The position numbers and the translations under genes were made by a program. The notes under the pieces were generated by a model, which did no database searches, had not been told where the DNA came from, and was given only the letters and a program-made list of their open reading frames with translations. From positions 322,585 through 386,584 of the forward strand of contig CACVBU010000250.1 in NCBI GenBank assembly GCA_902728285.1: 64,000 nt of DNA. The letters are read 5' to 3'. Position 1 is the first letter of the stretch; the number at the start of each line of letters is the position of its first letter. The stretch comes from Clytia hemisphaerica (taxonomy: Eukaryota; Cnidaria; Hydrozoa; Leptothecata; Clytiidae). Below, in pieces: positions 13,618 through 25,250 of the stretch.

Positions 13618-14064
13618 ACTAAAAGGGGAAAAAAATGTCGGAGTTTTATTTAGTCGGGTTTTTTTTTCGTCGGGGAAAAATTTCGTCACCTAGAGGCATT
13701 TTCGTCACTTTTCCCCGACCAAAATTTCAAATTCATCACTTTTCCCCAACCAAATTTACAATTTAGTCACTTTCACCCGACTAAATTGTCCAAAAGAAAT
13801 GGTTTCCTTCACTAGCTCAAAAATGGATCACGTAATTCGACGTTAAAAGTACTAATTTCGGTAAATAAAGGTGTAAAAAAATTAGATTTAAATTTTGGTT
13901 GCGGTATAAAATTTTTTGTAAATGTGTTGGTCGGGGATAAAAAAATCGGGTACAAGTTTTGGTCGGGTGATAAAATTTCGGGAAAATATTTCGTCGGGGA
14001 AAAAGTTCGTCACCCCCTCAAAATTTTCGTCACTTTCCCCCGACATTTTTTCGCCGATAAGGTA
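13618..14064. mobile_element. CCTTATCGG-family MITE, copy 2 (longer)
   Basis: The right end GCCGATAAGGTA matches copy 1; the left end (AAAAGGGGAAAAAAATGTCGG) is eroded but matches the reversed right subterminal sequence. CGTCACTTTTCCCC, TCGTCGGGGAAAA and related words occur more than eight times inside. Confidence 0.7.
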
Positions 14065-14841
14065 TATTGTATACCCAAAAAGAGGGGTAGTTCAAATTTT
14101 CTGGGGGATCTAGTCTGGGGTAGACAATACCGAAAAAGTGACAAAATTGCAATGAAATTTATTTATGAAATTTTGAGGAAACGTCAGTCGCAAATCTTGA
14201 ATTCCCTTAGACTGTAGTCATGGTAAAAATCTACCAAAACTTTTTTCATTGAATGTTTGAATGCCTAAAAATTGTAATATACGGTTGCAATATTCAATCC
14301 AAATGAAGTTATATTAATACCGAAAACGACTCGTGATAAGTTAAGTGAACAATTTTTTGGATGTAAATTTTTGCATGAATTTGACTACAATCAGGGACAA
14401 AATACTTGGCACAAAAGGGAAATTCACCGGGGTGTTTTGAAACCACAATCGATTTGTAAGTGCTCTAAAGTAGGTTCGAAGGGTAGAGTTTTAACTCTGA
14501 GTTTTAACGCTAGACTTAAGACTTAGGACCTTAGGATCTGAGGATCCAAAAGTTTAAAAATGGTCCAGTATGGCTTGAAATATAGCCTAGAAACCAATAA
14601 ATCCCTCCCAGATCGAAATAATCGATGAAATCAAGTTGAGGGCCTAAAATTGACATTCTCGCTCGAACTTCAATTTTCGAAAAATGGTAAATTAGCCAAA
14701 AGTGCAAAAATATTATGGCACGGATTGTAACTGACCCAAATATGCGATTTGACGAGTATTTATTTTAGAAGGGAAAAATGTTTCATGGTCTTTGATAAAT
14801 CTTCAGGTTGTCGAAAAATTTGTTTTTCGAAATCATGAAAT

Positions 14842-15112
14842 GGGATTTTCCAGAAATAGTCCGTGCCCCCCTGTTGAGGATATCGGATATCCAGGGGGTT
14901 AACGATTTTTTTTCAAAACTGGATATCTAGGGGGTTTAATATCTACGAGGGGAGCGGATATCCAGGGGGTAAAGTGTCTTTTCAAGTAAAAAAATACGAG
15001 ATTCAAGGGTGAGCATCTTTATAAGAGAGGATATGCAGAGGGTTGAGCATATTTTTAAGAGTGGATATCAATATCCTCAACAGTGGGGGTAATTTTTTTT
15101 CTGGAAAAGCCC
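14842..15112. mobile_element. AAT-flanked MITE, GGGNTTTCCAGAAA family, copy 1
   Basis: GGGATTTTCCAGAAA faces TTTCTGGAAAAGCCC, with AAT directly outside both ends. A second inverted segment (CCTGTTGAGGATATC) extends the TIR to about 40 bp. GGATATCCAGGGGGT-type words recur four times inside. Confidence 0.82.
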
Positions 15113-15380
15113 AATATATAAGAAACATGCAGAAAAAAAGAACCAGCTTTTTCAATAGACAGGTGGCTTCTTGAGAAGAAATCGAACCTTCACTTCAAAT
15201 TAGACAAAAATTGAAAGAAATTTGAGCACGACACTAATTGCCCTTTCTTGGTTCAGCGCGTGGCTTGAAATTAAAGCGATTTTCATAGAAGTTTAAAGCG
15301 AAACGTATAGATTTGGAATTTATTAGATTTTCATTTCTTTTTTTCTGGCATTTCAAGTCCAAAATGTTTTCTCCTGATGA

Positions 15381-15818
15381 CCTTGTTTATAAGGCCGCTT
15401 TTACGCCGTGTCTAATTTATTTTTTTAAGTTCGACAAAAGTTCAACATTTATTAAATTCGGCCTTATAAACTCAACTTTTTCGTTTATTAAGTTCAACTT
15501 TATTTGGGAAGAATCAGAGTCAACATTCAAATAAAGATGAGACGATTGAAGAAACCCCAGGGGAAGCCATTTTTAAAACAAAAGAAAATATATCCTTTTT
15601 GTATAAGAAAACATGAAAATAAATTAGATTCGGCAATAGAGCAGCCATATAAATCAACGCCGTTCTTATTTATTTTTTTGCCTCAAGTTCGACAATATTT
15701 GCCAGGTTTAATTGTTAAGCTCGAACTTATTTAAAAATCCTGGTTATATGCAATTTAATTAAATTTTTTAAGTTTTTTTTAAATTAGACGCGGCATAAAA
15801 GCGGCCTCATAAACTAGG
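15381..15818. mobile_element. MITE with ~40-bp TIR (CCTTGTTTATAAGGCCGC)
   Basis: CCTTGTTTATAAGGCCGC with GTCTAATTTA following on the left matches the reverse of the right end (CCTAGTTTATGAGGCCGC, GTCTAATTTA). AAGTTCGAC/AAGTTCAAC words recur about six times inside. Target duplication unclear. Confidence 0.8.
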
Positions 15819-16324
15819 CCTATGTTACAAATTTAAATAATAGGGTCTAATGCCTTACATATATCTTAATTTCTCGTTGAATACTTATTGCAATTTAAAA
15901 TTGAATCTTATAAGCCCCGTGGTTCTCGCAAAATTGTTTTAATGAAAAAATTTAAAGGATGTAGAATTATTTTTATTTTTCATTTTTATAAGATTTAAAT
16001 TGTCGACTAAAGTTACATCCCAAAATGAAACTGGTACAAGAAATTAATAATCATTAAAAAAAAATTAAACTTTTATATAAAGTATAGTAATTTATAGGTA
16101 CGATAAAGAAAAAATAGATTTCCAATTCGTCAAAGATGAAAAAATTAGTTGAAGATGGCCAGTTGGTTGTAAATTTGCAATTGCAATTGCCAATTGATTG
16201 AAAGCAGAATTGCAAAAAACAATAAAAGCCTCAAATTATAGTCCAAGTAGTAGTTGTAGGAAGAAAAATAGGATTCTTTAAAATAAAACCTATTTTGCTT
16301 TTTTTCTGGACATGCTGTTTGACA

Positions 16325-16556
16325 GGTTTTTTTATAAGATCAAAAATTATTAAAGCATTCGGATCTTCTTATCTTTTTTAAGTTAGTTAGTTAGTTTTGA
16401 GCCTGAAATGTTCTTAATTTTACCATTTTGGAGTATCTTGTGCAATTTCCTTTAAAACAAATGAGTGTTTTTAACTCCTTGAAGCCTTAAATTGTTTTTC
16501 ATATTTTGGCCATCGAAGCCTTATGTTCTTTATATAGTTTGTCCTTTAAAAAGAAC
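16325..16556. mobile_element. TATAAGAAC-family MITE, diverged copy
   Basis: GTTTTTTTATAAGATC on the left and CTTATGTTCTTTATATAG with AAGAACG on the right; the interior aligns with the copy at 28691, including TTTTGGCCATCGAAGCC. Confidence 0.65.
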
Positions 16557-16669
16557 GAATATTCTGGAAAGAAAATCATTAAGTTAAAAGTTGAATTTTT
16601 TTTAGAAAACTACAGTATGAAATGAAATAAAGAACGTTTTGGGGGCAGAAAATTTCGTAATTTTCACCT

Positions 16670-16835
16670 ACACGTTTTAAAAAAAACATTAAAAAATTTT
16701 ACAGCCCTCAGATGTTCTTAAAATGTTCTTATTTTCACCATTTTTTGAGTATTTTTGTGCGATTTCCTAAGAAAGTGGGTGTTTCGGAGTCTGCAAACCC
16801 TTAAAATGTTCTTAATTTTGTAAAAGTTTCTGTCA
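16670..16835. mobile_element. TATAAGAAC-family MITE, truncated copy
   Basis: ACACGTTTTAAAAAAAAC on the left, then CAGATGTTCTTAAAATGTTCTTA and TTTCACCATTTTTTGAG as in the family interior, with no recognisable right end. Confidence 0.55.
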
Positions 16836-19800
16836 GGTCGGAAAGTTAAAATTTAACCTAGTGTTTTTATAAAAAATCAGCTTTTGATCAATTTACTTTA
16901 CAATTTACTATAAAATTTAAGTCATGAAATTTCCCGATTTTTGTCCCTTAAACTACTACTTAAACGTCTGTACTACTTACGTCTTTAAATTCTAAAATAA
17001 TTTATCAAAATTTAGACTGCAATTTAAACGGCCATTCAGCCGTCAAAATTAAATTAAAAACTAATTTTTACGAAATCTTTTGTATTGATTTATTAGGAAA
17101 ATCATCTTGTGATTTTTTTTCTCACCTGAATGTCAAAGCAAATTTAATAAAATTTGGAAGAATTTTTGATATCAAAGGTAATTTGTGAATAAATTCAAAT
17201 TAATCTATATCAAAAACGTCAATAAGAAAAACTTTGGGTTGGAACTAAATAACTAAATAAATTGTATTAAGTAATTTACACAAAAAAATAAGACGTTCAA
17301 ATAAAAAAAAAAAACGTTTTGTACAAACAATAAAAAGTTTGAAAAATCGGGAAGTTTTTAACCGTGTCACGCATTGACCACCCGGGTATGCATCAACAGA
17401 TTCAGATAATCAGAAAAAAAATTCAAAAACTAAAGGGATTTATTTTTTACTGTCTTTTGTATGGATTTCAAGCCATTCCTCAGCATGAAAAGCTTTTCAT
17501 AACTGTATCTATATGGTTTTTCAATGGTGTTTTTACTTTTTATTTTACTGTATGAAATTGCAAAATCAGTGCTAGTATTTTATTTATAAAGAAAATCTTG
17601 TTCAAAAATATTAAATGTAATATGAATACATGACATGACATTTAGAAAATTTTAAAGCTTTATAAACAATTGATAAAAAGATGTTTTACATTCAAAATTA
17701 CTATCTTGCTTAACCTATTTCACAGTTTTAACACATTTTTTATAAGAAAATTTAAATTTTAGAATTTCGTGAATGGCAAGTGAAAAATCAAGGAAATGCA
17801 AAAGGTCTTTGGTGATTTGCAAATCGGATCAGATAAACTAAAAAAAAAAAATTGAAAAAGCTAAAACGTTCGCAAAATTATTTAACTTTGAAATTTACAA
17901 GACCACAATAATTTTTATAACTTTTATAAGATTATAATTCCTATAAAAATCTTGTAAATTGATTACGTAACGAACATGTCTTTTCTCGCGCTCTCATTGG
18001 ACGAGTTTCATCGTTGTTAGTATGGTTCAAAATGGTAGCCATAGTCGCGTGCTGTGTTTACATGTTTCTTGTGCAAAAAACACGTTTATTTTATGTTGTT
18101 TACATGTAGCTCTTGTTTGATGAATGAATGTGGTAGCAGAGCGATCAAAATCGTTTGACACTACTGCTTGGAATTCGAATTTTCTGGTGTTATTCAAGCT
18201 TGTAAATTTGTATAAGAAAGGGTTTATATTATTTACATGTTTTTAGATGTTCTGCTGTGTGTGATTTCCTGGGGTGCAGAGTTTTCATTTCGTTTCTATT
18301 TCTACTCCTCCTTCTTTATCCTGAACATTTAAAAAACGAAGAAATTTCTCAATGTCTCATTCTTCTCTTCAAGCGTTGGGATGTGGAATATAAACAGTAA
18401 ATCTTGCTGAGTACCTGAAAATGAAGAAAAATCAACATATGTATTAATGGTAAACGTTTGAAAATACTGTAAAATTCTAAGAATTAAAAACCTGCTTTGT
18501 ATAATAACAGAAATGAGATTTTAATTGTTTTGAATTAATCTTTTTTGTCAAACTTGTATTCTTGATTTTCAATCTAATATTTCTTAGTTTACTACTGTAT
18601 ACAAGACTTAAGACTGACAACATAACACCGCCAATGTGCTTGTGGAATCTCAATCCTAAAAAGTGAAACTTTGCCACTTTGGCCTAGAGCTGCTAAATGC
18701 TGTAAAAAAATTTCAATTCTCCAATCTCTTAATAATGGGACGGGATTTTGGAGGGGAAGAAATTCTTAAAATTTTGCAAGGGTGATGCATGTCTTTGGCA
18801 AAGTTAGTGCCAATTGAAGTAAAATTATTTTTAAGGCTTTTTAAGAACATATCTGAAGGTACTTTCAAAAGATTAATCAACATTTTAAGCATATTTCATC
18901 AGCCAATGTGCAACAATGTCATGTTGAATAATATTGAAATTCAAGCTGACTCCAGCATCAAAACGATGGAAAAGACAAAACCAGTAGAGACGAATATACT
19001 TATTATGCATCAATGTGTTATTGTTTAAATGAGTAGGCCTGCATAGGAGTTTTCAATTATTCAACATGATATATATTGCAATTACGAAAAGGTTTATTTA
19101 GTCCCAATGAAGAAATTTAGAATTTAGTGGTTTTTAACAGCAAATCTTTTTTGCCAAATTTTTTCTCAATAACGTAGACTTTTCTGTGTGAAAGATGGTA
19201 TCAATAATCTTGTTGAGAAGTGATTTGGCAATTTTGTTTGACAATGACGTTTGCCAAAATTTTCCTATGGATTTTTAAAGATTGTCAGTAAAAATTGTAT
19301 TTTACATTTTATGGAATAACTTTGTGGTTGACTTCCTTGTATAAAGTGTGGCAGGATTCTAATTTTTCTAAAAAAAAATTTCCCCGCTAAAAATGCCAGA
19401 AAAACCAGTTTTTTCACATTTTTTCAAGATTCCATTTTGAGTTTTGTTCTGATTTTTTTGTGCAAAGATGCATTTAGCAAAATATGACTGCAAGTCCAAT
19501 TTTTGACTAATAAGTGTTAAAGTTTGTTCATGGTCTAGTTCATAATATTTTTGCTGCTGGTTTAACACTTGGTACAGGTAGCTAACCTACAAGGAGATTT
19601 TTCCCCACAATGCAGTTTCAGTCTGATTGGTTTGAATTCGATGTATATCACTAACCAAAGCTTAGTGCAAATTTTGATAATTTTTTATGCGTACATGTAA
19701 TTTATGGAAAATCATGACTCAGCAAATCTACTTTCAATTTAGCTAAAGAAAAGGAAAATGAAAACACAAGACACTCAAAAATAACTGGCAGTTATCTGGG

Positions 19801-19861
19801 ATAGTTCATTCATACATGTGACTGATGTTTTGATGTGCTTTTTAGCCTTATGATAGGTTGA
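16836..19861. other. Very AT-rich stretch apart from the CpG-containing block
   Basis: Long A/T tracts, no gene and no sharply bounded element. The only notable part is the CpG/CCAAT stretch near 18000. Confidence 0.4.
17950..18200. promoter_or_regulatory. CpG/CCAAT-containing promoter-like stretch
   Basis: A local rise in CpG (TACGTAACG, CTCGCGCTCTC, GTCGCGTG) with a reverse CCAAT box (CTCATTGGACG) stands out from the AT-rich surroundings. It is upstream of the candidate exon at 24249 and could be a promoter for the zinc-finger gene, but nothing in the sequence proves this. Confidence 0.2.
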
Positions 19862-20130
19862 TTACTTTCGCAGGCAGAAACTTTCACAGGCAGAAACTTT
19901 CGCATTTTTCGCAATTTTTATCCTTTTTCGCGAAAGTTTCTGCCAGGTAAGAAATTAAACCTGAAAAACGCAAAAGTTTTTTTTTCTTCAAAAAATGAAC
20001 TTTCCTACTCAGTCTTGCACTGTTTGCTAAATTTTTGTGTGATTAATGAGTTTTTCGTTACCAAAAAAGGTAAATTTTATATGAGTTTACGAAAGTTCTA
20101 TATGTGAAATTTCGCGAAACTTAAATTCGC
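19862..20130. repeat. TTTCGC/CGCGAAA word-rich repeat, ends not found
   Basis: GGCAGAAACTTTC occurs twice and its complement once, with TTTCGCGAA words, as in the CTTTAATGG elements. CTTGGTACAGGTAG (about 19569) and CTACCTGTACCAAG (about 20173) are an exact inverted pair outside it and may be the true termini of a ~620-bp element. Confidence 0.4.
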
Positions 20131-20511
20131 CAAATGTTGCAACTTTTTCAGTTACATTCCGTATCAGAGTGATCTACCTGTACCAAGCTCAGAAATTTCA
20201 GAACTTTGCAATTGGAGGTAATTTTTTGTTTTTTTCTAAAATTTCTGTTTTTGTAGATTTGCTAGGAAAATGTTTCAGATTCATGGATTTTTATGATTTT
20301 CCACACAAGCAAGTTGACACTCATAAATAAAATTTAATTTCCTTTCCTTGAAATTTCTATAAAAATCAACGCTTATCCTTCCTTTTTCTTTCTTCTTATA
20401 CAACAACCTTCAGAATGGTTGGGAGTTTTGTCTAAAATGAATTTGTTCTTTAGTCACAATTAGAAAACACATTTGTCATGGGAGGAAGAGAATTCACTAA
20501 TCACCTTAAGG

Positions 20512-20706
20512 CAACTAATTTTCACTTTTTTCATATTTTTTTTTGGCAAAACCGCAGAAATAACCTGCAAAATACAAATTTAGCCATCCCTAGGAAAATG
20601 AAAGAATAATAGGTCCAAAATAGGTCAAAACGGCAAAAATTAATTTCAATGAAATGCAATTTTTCCAATTTTTTTTTTGACTGCAAAAATTAGTTCCCTT
20701 AAAGTA
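20512..20706. mobile_element. MITE with CTTTAAGGGAACTAATT ends
   Basis: Left CCTTAAGGCAACTAATTTT and right (reversed) CTTTAAGGGAACTAATTTT face each other across about 190 bp. The ends match the CTTTAATGG family at 5855. The interior is AT-rich with a few TGCAAAA words. Confidence 0.65.
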
Positions 20707-20852
20707 GTGGCTGAATAGAGGAAGGTGATTTTTAAAAAGAACTATAAGTTTCTACCCAATTTTCTAAAATAACGAGCCTAAAATTAGGTGCAAACATTTT
20801 AGATACAGTGACCATAAAAACACACAATGTATCATAAGATAAAGCACATGCT

Positions 20853-21784
20853 GATAAATAACGAGATTGCTCACGGGAATCTCTAACCCGCGCGAGCAAA
20901 CCCGCACCTGTCAATCATTTCTTAAACCTGTCAATCATTTTTAGATGCTTTTCTTTTCACTTGTGGTTTCGAAAAAAGTGTTTGTAAGATAATAAAAAAA
21001 GACAAAAGTTGATTTTTATGCATTTTTTTAGTTAAAAGTTTTGGAATACTGGATTTTCAAGAGAAAGGAAAGTCATGAGTGTTGACTCTTGACTCTCCAC
21101 CCGCTAACCAACCTGATCCATTTTGAAATACTGTACTTTGAGTCAAACTGCACTGAGGTGACACGTCTTATAAAATTTTTGTTTCTTAAAAATATAACGG
21201 CAATTTTCAAAAATATCAATACACAATAACAGCTCATAAAACCAGAAAAAGGTTGGTCAATGTTGACAAAATAACACAAACTTCAACGCACCGTATATGA
21301 TTTGAACTCTCAAAATTGACGATAACATGCACGACAGCTCAGCGCCCTATCCACTCTGTCACTCAAGATGTTAATCGGGGAAAATAACAATGATTAAATA
21401 TAACATAATTTTATTTGCCATGACCTGTATAATTTTATTTACCCTGTCAAGGTATTAACTTCTTAGAAAAATGATCTTAGATCATTTCCAACATACGGGA
21501 GCCGATCACTCATCGATATTTTCAGGATCTTTAGTCTTTATTGGGACTGCAGCAAACGGGTTGTAAACCCTGCTAGTGCCTTTAAAATTAGAATTTCCGT
21601 CTGTGGGGTTAGGACACTCTCCAATCTCCTTAAATTCTCAAAAGACTGAAGAGAGGAGCTTTTTCTTCTATACAGTACCCATATACAGCAGACAGAATTC
21701 ACAGAGCGTACACGCGCGGGCGATTAAACATGATCGCGCAGAATGCGGGTCAAAAAATTCCCGTGAGCAATCTCGTTATTTATC
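20853..21784. mobile_element. ~930-bp element with 28-bp perfect TIR
   Basis: GATAAATAACGAGATTGC continuing through TCACGGGAAT is repeated as an exact reverse complement at 21757-21784. A weaker inverted match (ACCCGC) follows inside. No coding frame is convincing. Target duplication not visible. Confidence 0.6.
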
Positions 21785-24248
21785 AAAAAGTGATAAAGCA
21801 GAAAGTAAACCATAAGTAAACAATATCACAATTTAAAAAAATAATTTACAGTCGGGATATCCAGAAAGCACTGTGGTACAAATCTAAAGGTTTCACTTTT
21901 TTCTTGCTCGAGACTTTAAACTCAATGGCCAACTGAATACTTTGAAAAATACAGTGTTTGATAAACAGGCTATAATTATTCTTGCAAATGCGAAAAATTT
22001 AGGAGAACGTCTTAGCGGTATCTCTCCCAAAATTGCATGTAGTTTATTTACTTATGAAAAAATTCCTTTTTCAGTATTCCCACACAATAGACAATAACAC
22101 TGCAAAATTTACTACAATATACTCTTCGCAAAATACAATTTCTTCCTAGTTTTGTCTGAAAAAATGATTGTTGTGATTTCCATACTATAATTAACTGTAA
22201 AATCGTCACTAAATGAATATGAAGGTCAAGGGTCAAATAATAACAGAAAGAGAAAGTATACCAATTGCTTGGTTTTATATATCAGCATGCCTCGTAATAT
22301 GTGGTTATTATATACTGTTGATTCTGCAACAGAATGTTGATGTTGCTGCTTAATTATTGTAATTTTCTTCTTTTTTATGAAAAATGTTTTGATATTGTTC
22401 TTATACTGTTTCTGATGATCTTGTCCATTCTTTGATACAAATTGTTTGTGAGTTTTTGATAATAATCGTTTTAAATGGCAAAAATAACCATAACAATAGA
22501 TTTGATAATTATATATCAACTTTTTTTTTAATTTGAACCATTCAATACTTTTTCAATAAATTTAATGATTTTGCCTTTAATACTATGTATGATAAACCAG
22601 TGTATGGCAATTTTTGGCTTTAAGATATCTTCAGGAAATTCAGGCTTGTCTAGACTGTGGCTATGAAAATTTTAATCACTATCCCTGTGACACTTACTTC
22701 CTGGTCAGAATTTATTTTTGAATATTCTTACAGACTTGACTTGTATTTGTATTATGTCTAAATCTCTGAAATGCAAAAATGTAAACATGTAGAGTACAGG
22801 AACTGTGTTTGTCATTTTGCGTCAAGTAGTTGTTTTTGTTTTTCTTGGTACGTTCTCACATGATTATCGGTTTGGTTAATACAGGACTCTGTCGCTGCTA
22901 TTAGAGTAAACATAATTTCCAGGTTTTTTTTTCAAGTAGAAGTTTGCCAAAACAACATGGGTAATTTGATTCTCTGCACAATCAAGGTTATTTTAGTGTT
23001 GTATTACAACTTTTTTTTAATGCTGCTACATAAATAAACAAATTTTGTATATCTAGCTTATATTTCTACCCTGGTTTCTAAGGTTATTCTTTGATTAGGC
23101 GAGACAAATTTAATTTATTGTTCTACGGGAAGACCTCTAAAAAAAAATGGGTCAGTCGGTCATTATGATGAAAATAAAGTAGACTTTTTCCACTTTATAG
23201 ATGAGCAACTTTTGTGCCATTTCCATTCCAGGATATTTTAAATTCATTAACGTTTTAGGAAGAATTTACACTTTTTCAACTTGTTCAGTTACGAATATCT
23301 GCAAAAAACTGAAGTCAATCCTCCAGCATTGCAAATTCAATACTATTATTTTTTCAATTTTGGATAAAAAACAGGGTCGGTCGGGTCCGTAGAACTATAA
23401 ATTAAGTTGGTTTTGTCTTGTAACCTGTAATCTAACCTTCAAATTGCACATTGTATACTTACTTTGAACGCTATATTTTTGAGTGAAAATGGTTCTGAGT
23501 TTTTAAGAGAGAACATTTCTTTTTGATATTTTGTTCAAAAAATATGCATTGAACAATTATTTCAGTAAAATATTTTCAATTCGAAATTTCCCTGAACAGA
23601 ATTAAAATCAAAACACATAAAAATTGAAAAAAAAAACTAATAAGAGGAATGAAATGTTTGAACTATGTCCCTTGCGAAGAATCACCGAGCGATCAGAGAT
23701 AAAGAATGCATCAAGGAAACCATGAGGAGGAATGGAGAAAAAAACCATACCTCTTATACTATGTAAGTTTTGGGTTTGCATATCTTTCGTCCTTCCTTCG
23801 ATCAGCGATACTATTGTAAAGGCAATACATTTTGATCATCAGGTCATTCACTCTGATAATGAAATAAATATTTTTGGAATTAACCACCTCGTTAAGCAAC
23901 TGCCAACAGCATAAAGTGCCCCGCCCGCCTCTGGCTCCGTGAAAACTCAAAGTGCTAGACAACATATAAATTCAAACTTGTTGAGATTTTGTTCAAGGAA
24001 CACTTTAAAATTTTTGAATTTGTTTTGACGGTTTATTGACAGCAAGTTAATGGTTTTGTTTGTTTTCCTGCGAATGTGACACCACTTAAAGAATCTGTAC
24101 TTCAGACGGATGACATACATCTCAGACATAGCAATCCTAGCATATAAAGTCAGCAGGCAGATAGCGTTAGAAATTTGTAATGGTTGTTCCGCACAAGAAT
24201 TTGTTCCAACTTGCAGGATTTGAATTTCATCTTTCTGTTTCCTTACAG
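21785..24248. other. AT-rich stretch, nothing recognised
   Basis: No convincing coding frame or bounded repeat. It ends at the candidate 43-nt exon. Confidence 0.4.
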
Positions 24249-24291
24249 GTATCAGAGACAAACAATGCCTGCCTTTCTCTATCATCCTCAG
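24249..24291 (+). other. Candidate 5' untranslated exon with short upstream ORF
   Basis: A 43-nt block is bounded by a textbook acceptor (TCTGTTTCCTTACAG) and donor (G|GTAAGAAT). It contains an ATG in fair context encoding MPAFLYHPQ up to the donor in phase 0. That phase does not fit exon 2 of the zinc-finger gene, so if the exon belongs to that transcript it is leader sequence with a short upstream ORF. No transcript evidence is available; it could also belong to another gene. Confidence 0.3.
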
Positions 24292-24336
24292 GTAAGAATA
24301 TTCTCATTTTATTTTTCCAAAATTTAATCACTTATT

Positions 24337-24525
24337 AACCTTAAAGGAAGAAATTTTGGTATTTTCAGTTTTTTTTGCTTATTTAATAGAGTTTGTTTGG
24401 CCTAAATAACTTTCACCAACTAAGTTTAATTATTAGAGCCATCCACCAAATTAAATTTTCCCAGAAAAAACTTTTCCCACCATTCGCCAAATTAAATTTC
24501 TGCCAAAATTTCTTCCTTTAGGGTA
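24337..24525. mobile_element. MITE with CCTTAAAGGAAGAAATTTTGG ends
   Basis: TIRs of about 20 bp (CCTTAAAGGAAGAAATTTT) enclose a core TTTTGCTTATTTAATAG followed by TTTGGCC, which also occurs in the elements at 44948 and 62296, showing all three are one family. Confidence 0.8.
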
Positions 24526-24933
24526 TTCCTTTATTTGCTGGGCAGGCTGACCTATAGCAAAAAGTTTTATGTATCTGGTATTTCATTGATCCTGTAAAAT
24601 TGATGAACCAAAATGACCTTTTTTAACTTTTGGTTAACATTTGAAATGGGAAAGCTGAATCTCATTAAAATCTCTTTGTCAGAGCAAATGCAACGCAAAG
24701 AAGTCTTAATTGCAAAATTTAAAATTTTAAAGTTATATGCCTTAAGTTAAATCAACATTTTTGAATGATTTCTGGCAGTGTCCAGTTAGGTATTTTACTG
24801 TATATACTAGAGAAACATATAAAGGCAACTGTATTTCCCAGGCTCTAGAGCCTCATAAACTATCTCATCATTAATATATAGTAATGGTTGTAAATACAAC
24901 CCTTCAGTATCAAAATTTCAGTGCACCATACAC

Positions 24934-25250
24934 AATTAAATTCCCGGGGGGGGGGGGTACTAGGGTAAGATGGGTTACGGGGATGCTCCGCTGGTCAGGG
25001 TACCTTTTTTAACCTCCTTGAGTCTTGGGTCGCAAAAACAACAAAATGGAAAAATTTGTCCCTCGTAGGGTGCCTATTTTTGAAAATTTTGGGGAAAAAG
25101 TAGAAAATTTGAGAACATTTTGGAATTTCAGTCCCATTCAGGGTCACTTTTTTCGCAAATTTCGAGTCCCACGTAGGGTCCATTTTTCAAACCTCAGCGG
25201 AGCAACCCCGTCGGTCGACAAAGGTAGTACCCCCCCCTGGATTAAATTTT
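24934..25250. mobile_element. MITE with AATTAAATTCC + G-run ends
   Basis: AATTAAATTCCC, a 12-13 G run and TAC face GTAC, a C run and TGGATTAAATT; GATGCTCCGCTG and CAGCGGAGCA extend the inverted pairing. The interior has four diverged GTAGGGT(G/C)C + T-run words about 40-70 bp apart. Confidence 0.68.
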
